A DNA stretch of 64,000 nt, taken from assembly GCA_051747745.1 (NCBI GenBank), contig JBNJGL010000006.1:1-64000 (forward strand), given 5' to 3'. Of the stretch, positions 16,816 to 24,280 are shown piece by piece (within the stretch, counting starts at the first letter, position 1; each line of letters begins with the position of its first letter). Origin of the DNA: QPJE01 sp051747745. GTDB taxonomy: Bacteria > Bacillota > Halanaerobiia > Halanaerobiales > Halanaerobiaceae. Below the pieces are notes generated by a model that saw only the letters and a program-made list of their open reading frames with translations, was not told where the DNA came from and did no database searches. Position numbers and translations under genes: made by a program.

Positions 16816-17310
16816 ATGTTTAAAAAGATTATTATTTTTATTTTTATCTTTGTATTTGCATTTTTATCAGTAAACTTTGTTTCAGCTAACTCTGATAAGG
16901 ATAATATATCTGAAAATGAAAAGATTAATGTGGAGATGATTTTAGAAGAAAATAAATTTTCAAAAACAGATAAAGAGGAAATAGTATTTAAAATTAATAA
17001 TTTAAGCAGTGAGGATATCAACTTAATTTTTAATTCAGGTAAAAAATTTGATTTTTATTTATTTGAACTCGATTATGATTTATCTGAGATTAGAAAAAAC
17101 TATAACTATTCTGCTGTCTATCAGTGGTCAGAAGATAAAATGTTCAGACAGGCATTTCAGGAAATCAAACTTCCTTCAGAAGATAGTTTGTCTTTTGATG
17201 TTAGTTTTAATTTTACAGATATACCTGAAGGAGAATATCTGCTAATAGGGGAACTGCTTTCTCAAAATTATATAATTCGAAGTTCGATAATAAAAGTAAC
17301 TGTTAAATAA
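16816..17310 (+). CDS. Secreted BsuPI-domain protein (intracellular proteinase inhibitor-like)
   Basis: A 164-residue protein with an N-terminal signal peptide (hydrophobic core 5-22, likely cleavage after VSA) followed by a BsuPI-type beta-sandwich. Diagnostic matches are FNSGKKFDFYLFE, YQWSEDKMFRQAFQEIKLP and IPEGEYLLIGEL, corresponding to the SGxxYDF and WSxxxxFxQ motifs of the family. BsuPI was described as an inhibitor of a cytoplasmic protease, but secreted relatives are common and mostly uncharacterised. A GGGAGG ribosome site precedes ATG 16816. Confidence 0.75.
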   Translation: MFKKIIIFIFIFVFAFLSVNFVSANSDKDNISENEKINVEMILEENKFSKTDKEEIVFKINNLSSEDINLIFNSGKKFDFYLFELDYDLSEIRKNYNYSAVYQWSEDKMFRQAFQEIKLPSEDSLSFDVSFNFTDIPEGEYLLIGELLSQNYIIRSSIIKVTVK

Positions 17311-17393
17311 TGAATGACGAAGAGAATAAGTATGATTTACATATTTTAATTATATAATTGAAAATTCAGAATATTTTTATTTTAAAAAAAGGC

Positions 17394-17422
17394 TTGCATT
17401 TTTTCACAAGTAAATATATAAT
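17394..17422 (+). promoter_or_regulatory. Sigma-A promoter of the tandem T-box operon
   Basis: TTGCAT at 17394-17399 and TATAAT at 17417-17422 are 17 bp apart and directly precede the first T-box copy. Confidence 0.65.
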
Positions 17423-17440
17423 TATAAAAACTTAAACAAA

Positions 17441-17718
17441 AATATTTATATAAATCCTGAGAAAGGGAGAGTAACTTTAATCGGAGAATAAAGCAATCCA
17501 GAGCAGCTGAGAGTCTGGACTTAAGATTAAAGTGAAGCGCACCCTGGAGGAGTTTTATTGAAAGTTCATAAACTGTGATAAGTAAATCTTATTAAAATGG
17601 ACAGATAGATAAAAACACAAACCTGTGTTAAAGGTAATGAGTGGATAAACTAAATTTGTTTGTCAACTGGAGTGGTACCACGGGAATATCTCGTCTCTTT
17701 TATAGAGGCGATTTTTTA
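17441..17718 (+). ncRNA. T-box leader, first of two tandem copies (predicted arginine specifier)
   Basis: A complete T-box. Stem I starts with GAGAGTA. The specifier loop reads GTGAAG-CGC-A, with CGC (17538-17540, arginine) followed by a purine. A pseudoknot follows, and then the T-box core AGTGGTACCACGG at 17671-17683. The terminator is CGTCTCT/AGAGGCG plus a T-run (17692-17717). Uncharged tRNA-Arg would allow read-through. The C-ending specifier and the arginine-type downstream genes agree, but the codon call is inference. Confidence 0.88.
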
Positions 17719-17975
17719 TATTTAAAATAGAATATTTATATAAATCCTGAGAAAGGGAGAGTAACTTTAATCGCAGAATAAAGCAATCCAGAGCAGCTGA
17801 GAGTCTGGACTTAAGATTAAAGTGAAGCGCATCCTGGAGGAGTTTTATCGAAGGTTCATAAACTGTGATAAGTAAATCTTATTAAAATGGACAGATAGAT
17901 AAAAACACAAATCTGTGTTAAAGATAATGAGTGGATAAACTAAATTTGTTTGTCAACTAGAGTGGTAACACGGGC
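17441..17975 (+). repeat. 290-bp tandem duplication of a T-box leader
   Basis: The units 17441-17683 and 17731-17973 are about 96% identical by eye. The aligned region ends just after the T-box core; the two terminators differ. This indicates an old duplication whose transcription-stop halves diverged or were replaced. Confidence 0.9.
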
Positions 17976-18018
17976 AGTCCTCGTCTCTTATTATTATTAA
18001 GAGCGGGGACTTTTTTAT
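17731..18018 (+). ncRNA. T-box leader, second tandem copy
   Basis: It repeats the first copy at an offset of 290 bases with few substitutions up to the T-box core, including the CGC specifier at 17828-17830. The terminator is different and longer: GTCCTCGTCTCTTA (17977-17990) pairs with TAAGAGCGGGGAC (17998-18010), then six T residues. Its core reads AGTGGTAACACGG (17961-17973), with an A in place of the highly conserved first C of ACC. Confidence 0.85.
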
Positions 18019-18043
18019 ATATTTTTTAATGGGGGTGATTAAA

Positions 18044-18763
18044 ATTATTAAATTTAAAGGAGTAAATAAATGGTTTGGAGACTTACATGTTCTCAAAGAT
18101 ATTAATTTAGAGATAAAAAAGGGAGAAGTTGTTGTAATCATAGGGGCAAGCGGTTCCGGTAAAAGCACAATGCTGAGATGTATCAATTGTCTGGAAAATT
18201 TTCAGGAAGGAGAAGTTATAGTTGATGATATAAAACTTAATAATGAGACAAATAAAATGGAAGTTAGAAAAGAAGTAGGTATGGTGTTTCAACAATTTAA
18301 CCTTTTTCCACATAAAAACGTGCTTGAGAATATCATAATTGGTCCTGTGCATTCGCGAAAAATTTCTAGAGGAAAGGCGGAAGAAAGGGCAGTTAAACTG
18401 CTGGAGAAAGTAGGAATATCTGAAAAAATTGACTCATATCCCTCGTCTCTCTCAGGAGGGCAGAAGCAGAGAGTTGCGATAGCCAGAGCACTTGCAATGC
18501 AGCCGAAGGTGATGCTGTTTGATGAACCAACATCTGCGCTGGACCCTGAAATGATAAAAGATGTATTAAATGTTATGCGTGATTTAGCCAATGAAGGTAT
18601 GACAATGGCTGTAGTCACACATGAACTTGGCTTTGCCAGAGAGGTTGCAAATAGAATTGTTTTTATTGATGAAGGGAGGATTGTTGAAATAAATAAATCT
18701 GAGGAATTTTTTGCAAATCCTGTTGAAAAAAGAAGTAAAGAATTTTTGAGTCAAATTTTGTAG
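18044..18763 (+). CDS. Polar amino-acid ABC transporter ATP-binding protein (GlnQ/ArtP type)
   Basis: Cytosolic ATPase of an importer, with Walker A GASGSGKST, the Q-loop FQQFNLFPHKNV, signature LSGGQKQR and Walker B VMLFDEPTSALD. Family members begin MIKFKxVxKxFG; here the matching codons are ATT-ATT-AAA-TTT at 18044, placed seven bases after GGGGGTGAT, a strong complement to the 16S 3' end. An in-frame ATG at 18029 has no ribosome site of its own, because that site begins inside it, so ATT 18044 is preferred. About 240 residues. It is the first gene after the tandem T-box, in an operon with a hydrolase, binding protein and permease. Arginine is the likeliest substrate given the T-box. Confidence 0.88.
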   Translation: MIKFKGVNKWFGDLHVLKDINLEIKKGEVVVIIGASGSGKSTMLRCINCLENFQEGEVIVDDIKLNNETNKMEVRKEVGMVFQQFNLFPHKNVLENIIIGPVHSRKISRGKAEERAVKLLEKVGISEKIDSYPSSLSGGQKQRVAIARALAMQPKVMLFDEPTSALDPEMIKDVLNVMRDLANEGMTMAVVTHELGFAREVANRIVFIDEGRIVEINKSEEFFANPVEKRSKEFLSQIL

Positions 18764-18782
18764 TATAGAGAAGGGGGTTATT

Positions 18783-19754
18783 ATTATAGATACTTTATTA
18801 GAAAAGAAATCAGATTATAAATATGGGGATTATGGAGAAAAATGGTTTGCTGATACAAAGAGTTTTGAAGAAGATTTGGAAGAATACTGGGGAGAAAAAT
18901 GGAGCGTCTCTTCTGAAGTAGGTAAATTAAAAGCTGTGCTTTTGAGAAGGCCGGGTAAAGAAGTGGAGAATGTTACTGATCCTGCAAAATGGCGCTGGGG
19001 TAGTACAGTAGATCCAGAAAAAATGCGCTGGCAGCATGATGAATTTGCAGAAATTTATAAAGAAAATGGAGTAGATGTATATTATGTTGAGGGTCAAAGA
19101 AAAGACAGGCCAAATTCAATTTTTATGAGGGATAATGTTCTTGGTACTCCAGAGGGAGTAATACTCTGTCGTCAGGCACTTGATGTGCGAAGGGGAGAAG
19201 AAAAAGCTGTTGCAAAATCCCTTGTAGAAATTGGAGTTCCAATTATTAGAACGGTGAGTGGAAAAGGAGTATTTGAAGGTGCATGTGGTCTCTGGATTGA
19301 TAGAAAAACAATAATTCTTGGTACAGGGGTTAGGTCAAATATGGATGGTGTCAAACAGGTAGAAGAAGTTTTGGCTTCAATGGGAGTAGAGAATATACTG
19401 CATTTTCAGATACCATATGGACATGCTCATCTTGACGGCTTGATAAATATAGTTGATAAGAAAAAAGCCTTAATATTTCCCTGGCAGGTACCATATGATG
19501 TCATTGAATTTTTGTTAAATAAAGGGTTTGAAATTATAGAAGCTCCATCAATTAATGAAGTGAAAAAAGGTATGGCTGTAAATTTAGTTGCTTTAGAACC
19601 GGGTAAAGTTATACTGCCGGCTGGAAATCCAGCTACAAAAAATATTTTGCAAAAAAATGATGTTGAGGTTCTGGAGGTCGATGTTTCAGAAATTATGAAG
19701 GCTTATGGTTCACTACACTGTATGTCAGCATTTTTAAAAAGGGATGAAATTTAA
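18783..19754 (+). CDS. Arginine deiminase / amidinotransferase-superfamily hydrolase
   Basis: A beta/alpha-propeller guanidino-group-modifying enzyme. The catalytic set is visible: Asp in NSIFMRDNV, Glu in GVFEGACG, His in GHAHLDG and the nucleophile Cys in GSLHCMSA near the C-terminus. Only an ATG-less frame extends to the ribosome site AAGGGGG (18771-18777), so the start is taken as ATT 18783 (323 residues). The TTG at 18876 is weaker and would remove the conserved-looking YGEKWFAD and EYWGEKW stretch. Encoded between an amino-acid ABC ATPase and its binding protein under a likely Arg T-box, it probably deiminates arginine to citrulline plus ammonia; agmatine or dimethylarginine hydrolysis is possible. 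Confidence 0.75.
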   Translation: MIDTLLEKKSDYKYGDYGEKWFADTKSFEEDLEEYWGEKWSVSSEVGKLKAVLLRRPGKEVENVTDPAKWRWGSTVDPEKMRWQHDEFAEIYKENGVDVYYVEGQRKDRPNSIFMRDNVLGTPEGVILCRQALDVRRGEEKAVAKSLVEIGVPIIRTVSGKGVFEGACGLWIDRKTIILGTGVRSNMDGVKQVEEVLASMGVENILHFQIPYGHAHLDGLINIVDKKKALIFPWQVPYDVIEFLLNKGFEIIEAPSINEVKKGMAVNLVALEPGKVILPAGNPATKNILQKNDVEVLEVDVSEIMKAYGSLHCMSAFLKRDEI

Positions 19755-19779
19755 AAAAAGAGAAGGAGAGTAGATAAAA

Positions 19780-20574
19780 ATGAAAAAATTATTAAACTGT
19801 TTTGTAATACTGTTATTATTGTTTGCAGTGACTGCTGCTGTTTCTGCAGAAGAGATGACTACTTTGGAAGAGATAAGTGAAAGAGGAAAGATCATTGTTG
19901 GTACTGCACCGGGCTATTTCCCATTTGAAATGATAGATGACAATGGTGAGGTTATGGGATTTGATATTGATATGGCTGAAGCAATTGCATCTGAACTTGG
20001 AGTTGAGCTTGAAATTAAAAGCTTTCAGTGGTCTGGAGTTATTCCAGCCCTACAGACAGGAAAAGTTGATATGCTTATCGCCGGAATGACAATAACACCT
20101 GGTAGAGCCTTAAAAGTAACTTTTAGTGATCCATATTTCGATACAGGTCTTGCGATGCTGGTAAACAATAGTGTAGAGGGGATATCAAGCTGGAAAGAGT
20201 TAGATACTGAAGATAACAAAATTGGTGTCTGTCTGGGCCAGACAAGTGATTTTTATGCAGAAAGCTATTTTCAGAATGCTGAAATTGCAAAATATCAGGG
20301 TTCAGAAAACCTTGCCCTTGCAGTGATGAGCGGAAAAGTAGATGCAGGCATACATGATGAGCCGTGGGTTTTAATAGCAGCACAAAAAAATAAAGATAAA
20401 ACATATGCTGTAACTGAAGTACATGCAAAGCAATCACTTGGAATGACACTTCCTCATAATGATCTAGAATTTAAAGCATGGGTTGACAGTTTTTTAACAT
20501 ATTATAAACAAAGACCGGAATATCAGGAAAGTTACAACTACTGGTTTGTTGATATGCCCTGGCTTGATGAATAA
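19780..20574 (+). CDS. Amino-acid ABC transporter substrate-binding protein
   Basis: Family 3 solute-binding protein of 264 residues. It has a cleavable signal peptide (hydrophobic 6-22, cleavage after VSA), then the typical GKIIVGTAPGYFPFEM and GFDIDMAEAIASELG segments, ITPGRALKVTFSDPYF, and a C-terminal helix. It has no lipobox cysteine, so the mature protein would be soluble, as in diderm bacteria with a periplasm rather than the usual lipoprotein of monoderm Firmicutes. It follows the hydrolase gene by 25 bases behind GGAGAG. Probable ligand arginine or a related basic amino acid. Confidence 0.88.
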   Translation: MKKLLNCFVILLLLFAVTAAVSAEEMTTLEEISERGKIIVGTAPGYFPFEMIDDNGEVMGFDIDMAEAIASELGVELEIKSFQWSGVIPALQTGKVDMLIAGMTITPGRALKVTFSDPYFDTGLAMLVNNSVEGISSWKELDTEDNKIGVCLGQTSDFYAESYFQNAEIAKYQGSENLALAVMSGKVDAGIHDEPWVLIAAQKNKDKTYAVTEVHAKQSLGMTLPHNDLEFKAWVDSFLTYYKQRPEYQESYNYWFVDMPWLDE

Positions 20575-20636
20575 AATAATTAAATTAAAGAGGGCAGTAA
20601 TTACTGTCCTCTTTTAAAAAAGGAGAGTAATAATTT

Positions 20637-21302
20637 ATGGGTGGATATAATTTTGATTGGGGAGTTATTATAAAATATTTTCCCGTTTTATTGGGTGGAT
20701 TAAAGATGACCCTTTTTATTTCAGGATTGGCTACAGTACTGGGAATAATCATTGGATTAATGGCTGGACTGGCAAGAGTAGCGAAAAATAAATATATCAA
20801 CCTTCTGTCTTCAATTTATGTACAGGTTGTCAGGGGAATACCATTACTTGTATTTTTGCTCTATATTTATTTTGGTTTTGGAAGTTTTATAGATGTTTCG
20901 GCTTTACTGGCCGCAATAGTTGGTCTGGGAGTTTTTAGTGGCGCTTATGTTGCTGAAATTGTTAGAGGTGGAATAGAGTCTATACCTAAAGGACAGTGGG
21001 AAGCGGCTCAAAGTATTGGGTTAAGTTACAGGCAGCAGATGAGGTTAATAATACTGCCACAGGCTCTTAGAGCAATATTACCTGCACTAGCAGGACAGTT
21101 TATAATTTTAATTAAAGATTCTTCACTGGTTTCGGTAATATCCATTGTAGAATTAACTCTAATATCTAAAAATCTTGTTGTCCGGACATTTCAGGCATTT
21201 GAGGTATGGACTCTTACAGCAGCATTTTATCTTGTTATAACATATACTCTGTCAAAATTAATTGGACTGCTGGAAAATAAGTATAAAAGTTACAGTATGT
21301 AA
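20637..21302 (+). CDS. Amino-acid ABC transporter permease (HisMQ type)
   Basis: The 221-residue membrane protein has about five transmembrane helices and the EAA loop EAAQSIGLSYRQQMRLIILPQALRAILPALAGQF that contacts the ATPase. RGIPLLVFLLYIYF is typical of the polar amino-acid family. A single permease suggests a homodimer. ATG 20637 follows AAGGAGAG. A weak hairpin (AGGGCAGTAATTACTGTCCTCT, about 20590-20613) lies between it and the binding-protein gene and might reduce expression relative to the binding protein. Confidence 0.9.
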   Translation: MGGYNFDWGVIIKYFPVLLGGLKMTLFISGLATVLGIIIGLMAGLARVAKNKYINLLSSIYVQVVRGIPLLVFLLYIYFGFGSFIDVSALLAAIVGLGVFSGAYVAEIVRGGIESIPKGQWEAAQSIGLSYRQQMRLIILPQALRAILPALAGQFIILIKDSSLVSVISIVELTLISKNLVVRTFQAFEVWTLTAAFYLVITYTLSKLIGLLENKYKSYSM

Positions 21303-21354
21303 GGATACCATTTTTGATTTATCTGAATAAAAACAAAAAAATTTTAAAAATCTA

Positions 21355-21383
21355 TTGACAAAATATATATGGTTATATATAAT
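21355..21383 (+). promoter_or_regulatory. Sigma-A promoter of the glycine reductase operon
   Basis: Perfect TTGACA (21355-21360) and TATAAT (21378-21383) with a 17-bp spacer; transcription would begin near 21390, just before the riboswitch. Confidence 0.8.
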
Positions 21384-21437
21384 TATTGATGTAAGGACTT
21401 TGTGAAATATTTATCTAAAAGAAAATATGGTGATTGA

Positions 21438-21630
21438 AGGATATGGGAGAGAGTATTAAAAAATACCACCGAAGGGGTAAGATCTTTATTTCTCAGCATA
21501 AAGATTGAAACTCTCAGGTAAAAGGACCATATTCGGACACAACTCTGGAAAGTTTGTTTTCTGAAAAAACACCGAAGGAGCAGTCTGGTACTGTACAGAT
21601 AATCTCTCAGGTTTTAAGGACAGAGCAGCA
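21438..21630 (+). ncRNA. Tandem glycine riboswitch (two aptamers)
   Basis: Aptamer 1 (about 21438-21533) shows GGGAGAGAGT, ACCACCGAAGGGGTAA and CTCTCAGGTAAAAGGAC, closed by ATATGG/CCATAT. Aptamer 2 (about 21534-21630) shows CAACTCTGGAAAG, CACCGAAGGAGCA and CTCTCAGGTTTTAAGGAC. These are the hallmark motifs of the cooperative glycine riboswitch. It fills the gap before grdX and would sense the substrate of glycine reductase. The terminator that follows implies transcriptional control, most likely activation when glycine is bound. Confidence 0.95.
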
Positions 21631-21666
21631 GTGAGGTTGATTTTCTCATTGTTGCTCTGTTTTTTG
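21619..21666 (+). terminator. Riboswitch expression-platform terminator
   Basis: ACAGAGCAGCAGTGAG pairs with CTCATTGTTGCTCTGT and runs into TTTTTT. The 5' arm overlaps the last base pairs of aptamer 2, so aptamer closure and terminator formation compete. Confidence 0.85.
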
Positions 21667-21685
21667 TCTTCGGGAGGAGGAATTT

Positions 21686-22051
21686 ATGGATAATGAAGTT
21701 ATTGTTACAAATAATCCACTCGTAAAAGAAAAGGTAAAAAATCTAGAAATAATCTTTGTTGATACTCTCTCTGATGTGTACACAAAGAGTAGAGATATGG
21801 TCCACAACAGCTGGACTCTTATATCTCATCCGCTGGCCGGCAGTGTAAAGCCTGCACAAAACCCCTACAGAAGCATTATTTTATCTCCAGGAAAAAAACT
21901 GGATTACTATAGTTTGAATATGATAGAAAATGCAATTGCGAAGCTTGCACAGTTCAGCCAGAATCATAAAAAGAGAGAATATTCGGATAAAATAAACGAA
22001 GATTATCAGGTTATTGATTTCTCTTTAATTAACTCCGCCCTGAAGAATTAG
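21686..22051 (+). CDS. grdX: GrdX family protein
   Basis: The 121-residue protein is of the GrdX family, found at the head of glycine reductase operons in Clostridia; its function is unknown. Visible family features are the start VIVTNNPLVKEK, an IFVDTLSDVYTKSRDMVH segment, GWxLISHPLAGS-like WTLISHPLAGSVKP and NPYRSIILSPG. It is the first gene after the glycine riboswitch and 26 bases before trxA, so it should be expressed only when glycine is available. ATG 21686 follows GGGAGGAGG. Confidence 0.85.
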   Translation: MDNEVIVTNNPLVKEKVKNLEIIFVDTLSDVYTKSRDMVHNSWTLISHPLAGSVKPAQNPYRSIILSPGKKLDYYSLNMIENAIAKLAQFSQNHKKREYSDKINEDYQVIDFSLINSALKN

Positions 22052-22077
22052 ATAATTTTGCGAAAGGAGGTTATATT

Positions 22078-22395
22078 TTGCTGGAATTAACAAAAGATAA
22101 TTTTGAAGAAGAAGTGCTTCAAGGTGAAGGTCTTGTTGTTGTTGATTACTGGAGTGACAGCTGTGATCGCTGTCTTGAGATTATGCCTGATGTTAAGGAG
22201 CTGGCTGAAAAATATTCAGATAAAGCAAAGTTTGCCAAATTAAATATTAAGGGAAACAGAAGACTTGCAATAGGTCAAAAGGTGCTGGGTCTGCCATCTA
22301 TAGTATTTTATAAAGATGGAGAAAAGCTTGAACATCTTTCTGGAGAGGATCTGGAAGTTGAAGATATAGAACAGACTCTGCAGGAAATGGTTTAA
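22078..22395 (+). CDS. trxA: Thioredoxin of the glycine reductase system
   Basis: Thioredoxin fold of 105 residues with the redox pair C-D-R-C in WSDSCDRCLEIMP, instead of the usual WCGPC, and the cis-proline in GLPSIVFY. It would pass electrons from thioredoxin reductase to selenoprotein A. TTG 22078 follows AAAGGAGG. A close paralogue lies at 32803-33120 beside trxB, sharing the same unusual active site. Placement between grdX and grdE is standard for this operon. Confidence 0.92.
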   Translation: MLELTKDNFEEEVLQGEGLVVVDYWSDSCDRCLEIMPDVKELAEKYSDKAKFAKLNIKGNRRLAIGQKVLGLPSIVFYKDGEKLEHLSGEDLEVEDIEQTLQEMV

Positions 22396-22417
22396 TTATT
22401 AAAAGGAGGTGAAAAAT

Positions 22418-23704
22418 ATGAAATTAGAACTTGGTAAAATTAAGATTGATGACATTAAGTTTGCTGATGAAACTAAAGTTTCTTCTTCCACTCTTTATAT
22501 TAATAAAGAAGAGCTGCTGGAAGTTCTTAGAGAGGACAGCAGAATAACAGATATTAATTTAGATATTGTTCATCCGGGTGATAGTGTACGCATAATTCCT
22601 GTAAAGGATGTTATTGAACCCAGAATAAAGGTTGAAGGTGAAGGAGGAATTTTCCCGGGCTTTATAGCTGACGAAGATATGGTCGGTTCTGGCCGTACTC
22701 ATGTATTAAAGGGTGCAGCAGTTGTTACTACAGGTGATATTGTAGGTTTTCAGGAAGGTATAATTGATATGTCTGGCCCTGGTGCTGATTATACACCATT
22801 CTCTAAAACACATAATCTTGTTGTTGACTGTGATGTGAAAGAAGATATAAAACAGCATGAACATGAAGAAATAATAAGAATGGTTGGTTTGAAAACTGCT
22901 ACTTATTTAGGAAAAACTGCTGCAGATATTGAACCAGATGAAGTAGAAGTTTATGAACATAAACCATATCTGGAAGCTGCGGCAGAATATCCAGATCTTC
23001 CTAAAGTAGGTTATGTTTATATGCTTCAGAGTCAGGGACTTTTACATGACACATATGTTTATGGTGTTGATGCAAAAGAAATTATTCCAACTTTAATTTC
23101 TCCAACTGAAATAATGGATGGAGCAATTATAAGTGGTAACTGTGTATCTGCCTGTGATAAAAATGCAACATATATTCATTTGAATAATCCTGTAATAGAA
23201 GATCTTTATAAATATCACGGTGAAAAATATAACTTTATGGGAGTAATTATTACAAATGAAAATGTTACTCTGGCAGATAAAATAAGATCATCCAACTATA
23301 CTGCAAAACTGGCAGAGATGATTGGGCTGGATGCAGCAATAGTATCAGAGGAAGGTTTTGGAAATCCTGATGCTGATTTAATCATGAACTGTACCAAACT
23401 TGAAGAAAAAGGCATCGAAACAGTACTGATTACAGATGAATTTGCCGGAAGAGATGGAGCTTCTCAGTCTCTTGCTGATGCTGATCCTGCCGGTGATGCT
23501 GTTGTAACTGCTGGTAATGCAAATGAAGTTATAACACTTCCTCCAATGGATAAAGTTATTGGACATCAAAAATTTGCAGATATAATTGCAGGAGGATTTG
23601 ATGGAAGTCTTGAAGAAGATGGATCAATTTCAGTTGAAATTCAGGCAATTATGGCTTCAACCAATGAATTAGGATTTAACAAACTTACTGCTAGAGGATA
23701 TTAA
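22418..23704 (+). CDS. grdE: Glycine reductase component B, alpha/beta proprotein GrdE
   Basis: Precursor of the substrate-binding subunits of glycine-specific protein B. In characterised homologues it is cleaved at a cysteine that becomes a pyruvoyl group, which forms a Schiff base with glycine. Here Cys242 lies in ISGNCVSACDKN, the same number reported for Eubacterium acidaminophilum. The 428-residue length is normal. ATG 22418 follows AAAGGAGGTGA; a GTG at 22409 overlaps that site and is rejected. grdA and grdB follow directly, completing the reductase apart from protein C. Confidence 0.93.
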   Translation: MKLELGKIKIDDIKFADETKVSSSTLYINKEELLEVLREDSRITDINLDIVHPGDSVRIIPVKDVIEPRIKVEGEGGIFPGFIADEDMVGSGRTHVLKGAAVVTTGDIVGFQEGIIDMSGPGADYTPFSKTHNLVVDCDVKEDIKQHEHEEIIRMVGLKTATYLGKTAADIEPDEVEVYEHKPYLEAAAEYPDLPKVGYVYMLQSQGLLHDTYVYGVDAKEIIPTLISPTEIMDGAIISGNCVSACDKNATYIHLNNPVIEDLYKYHGEKYNFMGVIITNENVTLADKIRSSNYTAKLAEMIGLDAAIVSEEGFGNPDADLIMNCTKLEEKGIETVLITDEFAGRDGASQSLADADPAGDAVVTAGNANEVITLPPMDKVIGHQKFADIIAGGFDGSLEEDGSISVEIQAIMASTNELGFNKLTARGY

Positions 23705-23770
23705 ATTATTTATTTTAAAAATTAAAATTAATTTATTCACAAATTATGAAATATACGGAGGTGTCAGATA

Positions 23771-24241
23771 ATGCTTAAAGGAAAAAAGGTCGCTATTTTA
23801 GGTGACAGAGATGGAATTCCAGGCCCTGCAATAGAAGAATGTATAGAAACAACAGGTGCTGAAGTAGTATTTACTACAACAGAGTGCTTTGTTTGAACAA
23901 GTGCAGGAGCTATGGATCTGGAAAATCAGCAGAGAATAAAAGATATTGCTGAAAAAGAAGGTGCAGAAAATCTGGTAGTTATTTTAGGTGGAGCAGAGGC
24001 AGAGGCTTCTGGTCTGGCGTGTGAAACAGTAACTAACGGAGATCCAACCTTTGCAGGTCCATTAGCAGGAGTCCAGTTGGGGCTCGCGTGTTATCATGTA
24101 CTGGAAGATGAGATTAAAGGTGAAATAGATGAAGAGGTATATGAAGATCAGATAAGTATGATGGAAATGGTACTTGATGTTGATGCAATCGTGGAAGAGG
24201 TTAAAACATATAGAGAACAATATTCTGAATATACTCTTTAA
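23771..24241 (+). CDS. grdA: Glycine/betaine reductase selenoprotein A (GrdA), copy 1, with Sec42
   Basis: Small acidic selenoprotein that carries the carboxymethyl group from protein B as a Se-carboxymethyl selenol and passes it to protein C. The frame is 156 residues if the TGA at 23894-23896 (codon 42) is read as selenocysteine. It lies in the redox motif C-F-V-U, the CxxU of GrdA, with the typical DRDGIPGPAIEEC upstream. Sequence on both sides is one continuous GrdA. GGAGGTG precedes ATG 23771. selA, selB, tRNA-Sec and selD in this window supply the decoding apparatus. A 3-substitution duplicate lies at 25741-26211. Confidence 0.95.
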
Positions 24242-24280
24242 GGTTTAATAAAAAAATAACCCTTAAGAAAGGGGGCAGTT

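Noticed and set aside
17441..18018. Tandem T-box duplication as an assembly artefact
   Set aside because: The copies have distinct substitutions, including a compensatory pair, and different terminators, so they are real separate sequences.
23894..23896. In-frame TGA in grdA, grdB, grdH and selD read as frameshift or pseudogene
   Set aside because: All fall exactly at known selenocysteine positions (CxxU, UxxCxxC, SGUxxK), the frame is intact on both sides, and selA, selB, tRNA-Sec and selD are present.
23894..23935. SECIS hairpin in grdA
   Set aside because: A hairpin is expected after this UGA, but by eye only weak, interrupted pairings could be drawn, so no feature is called.
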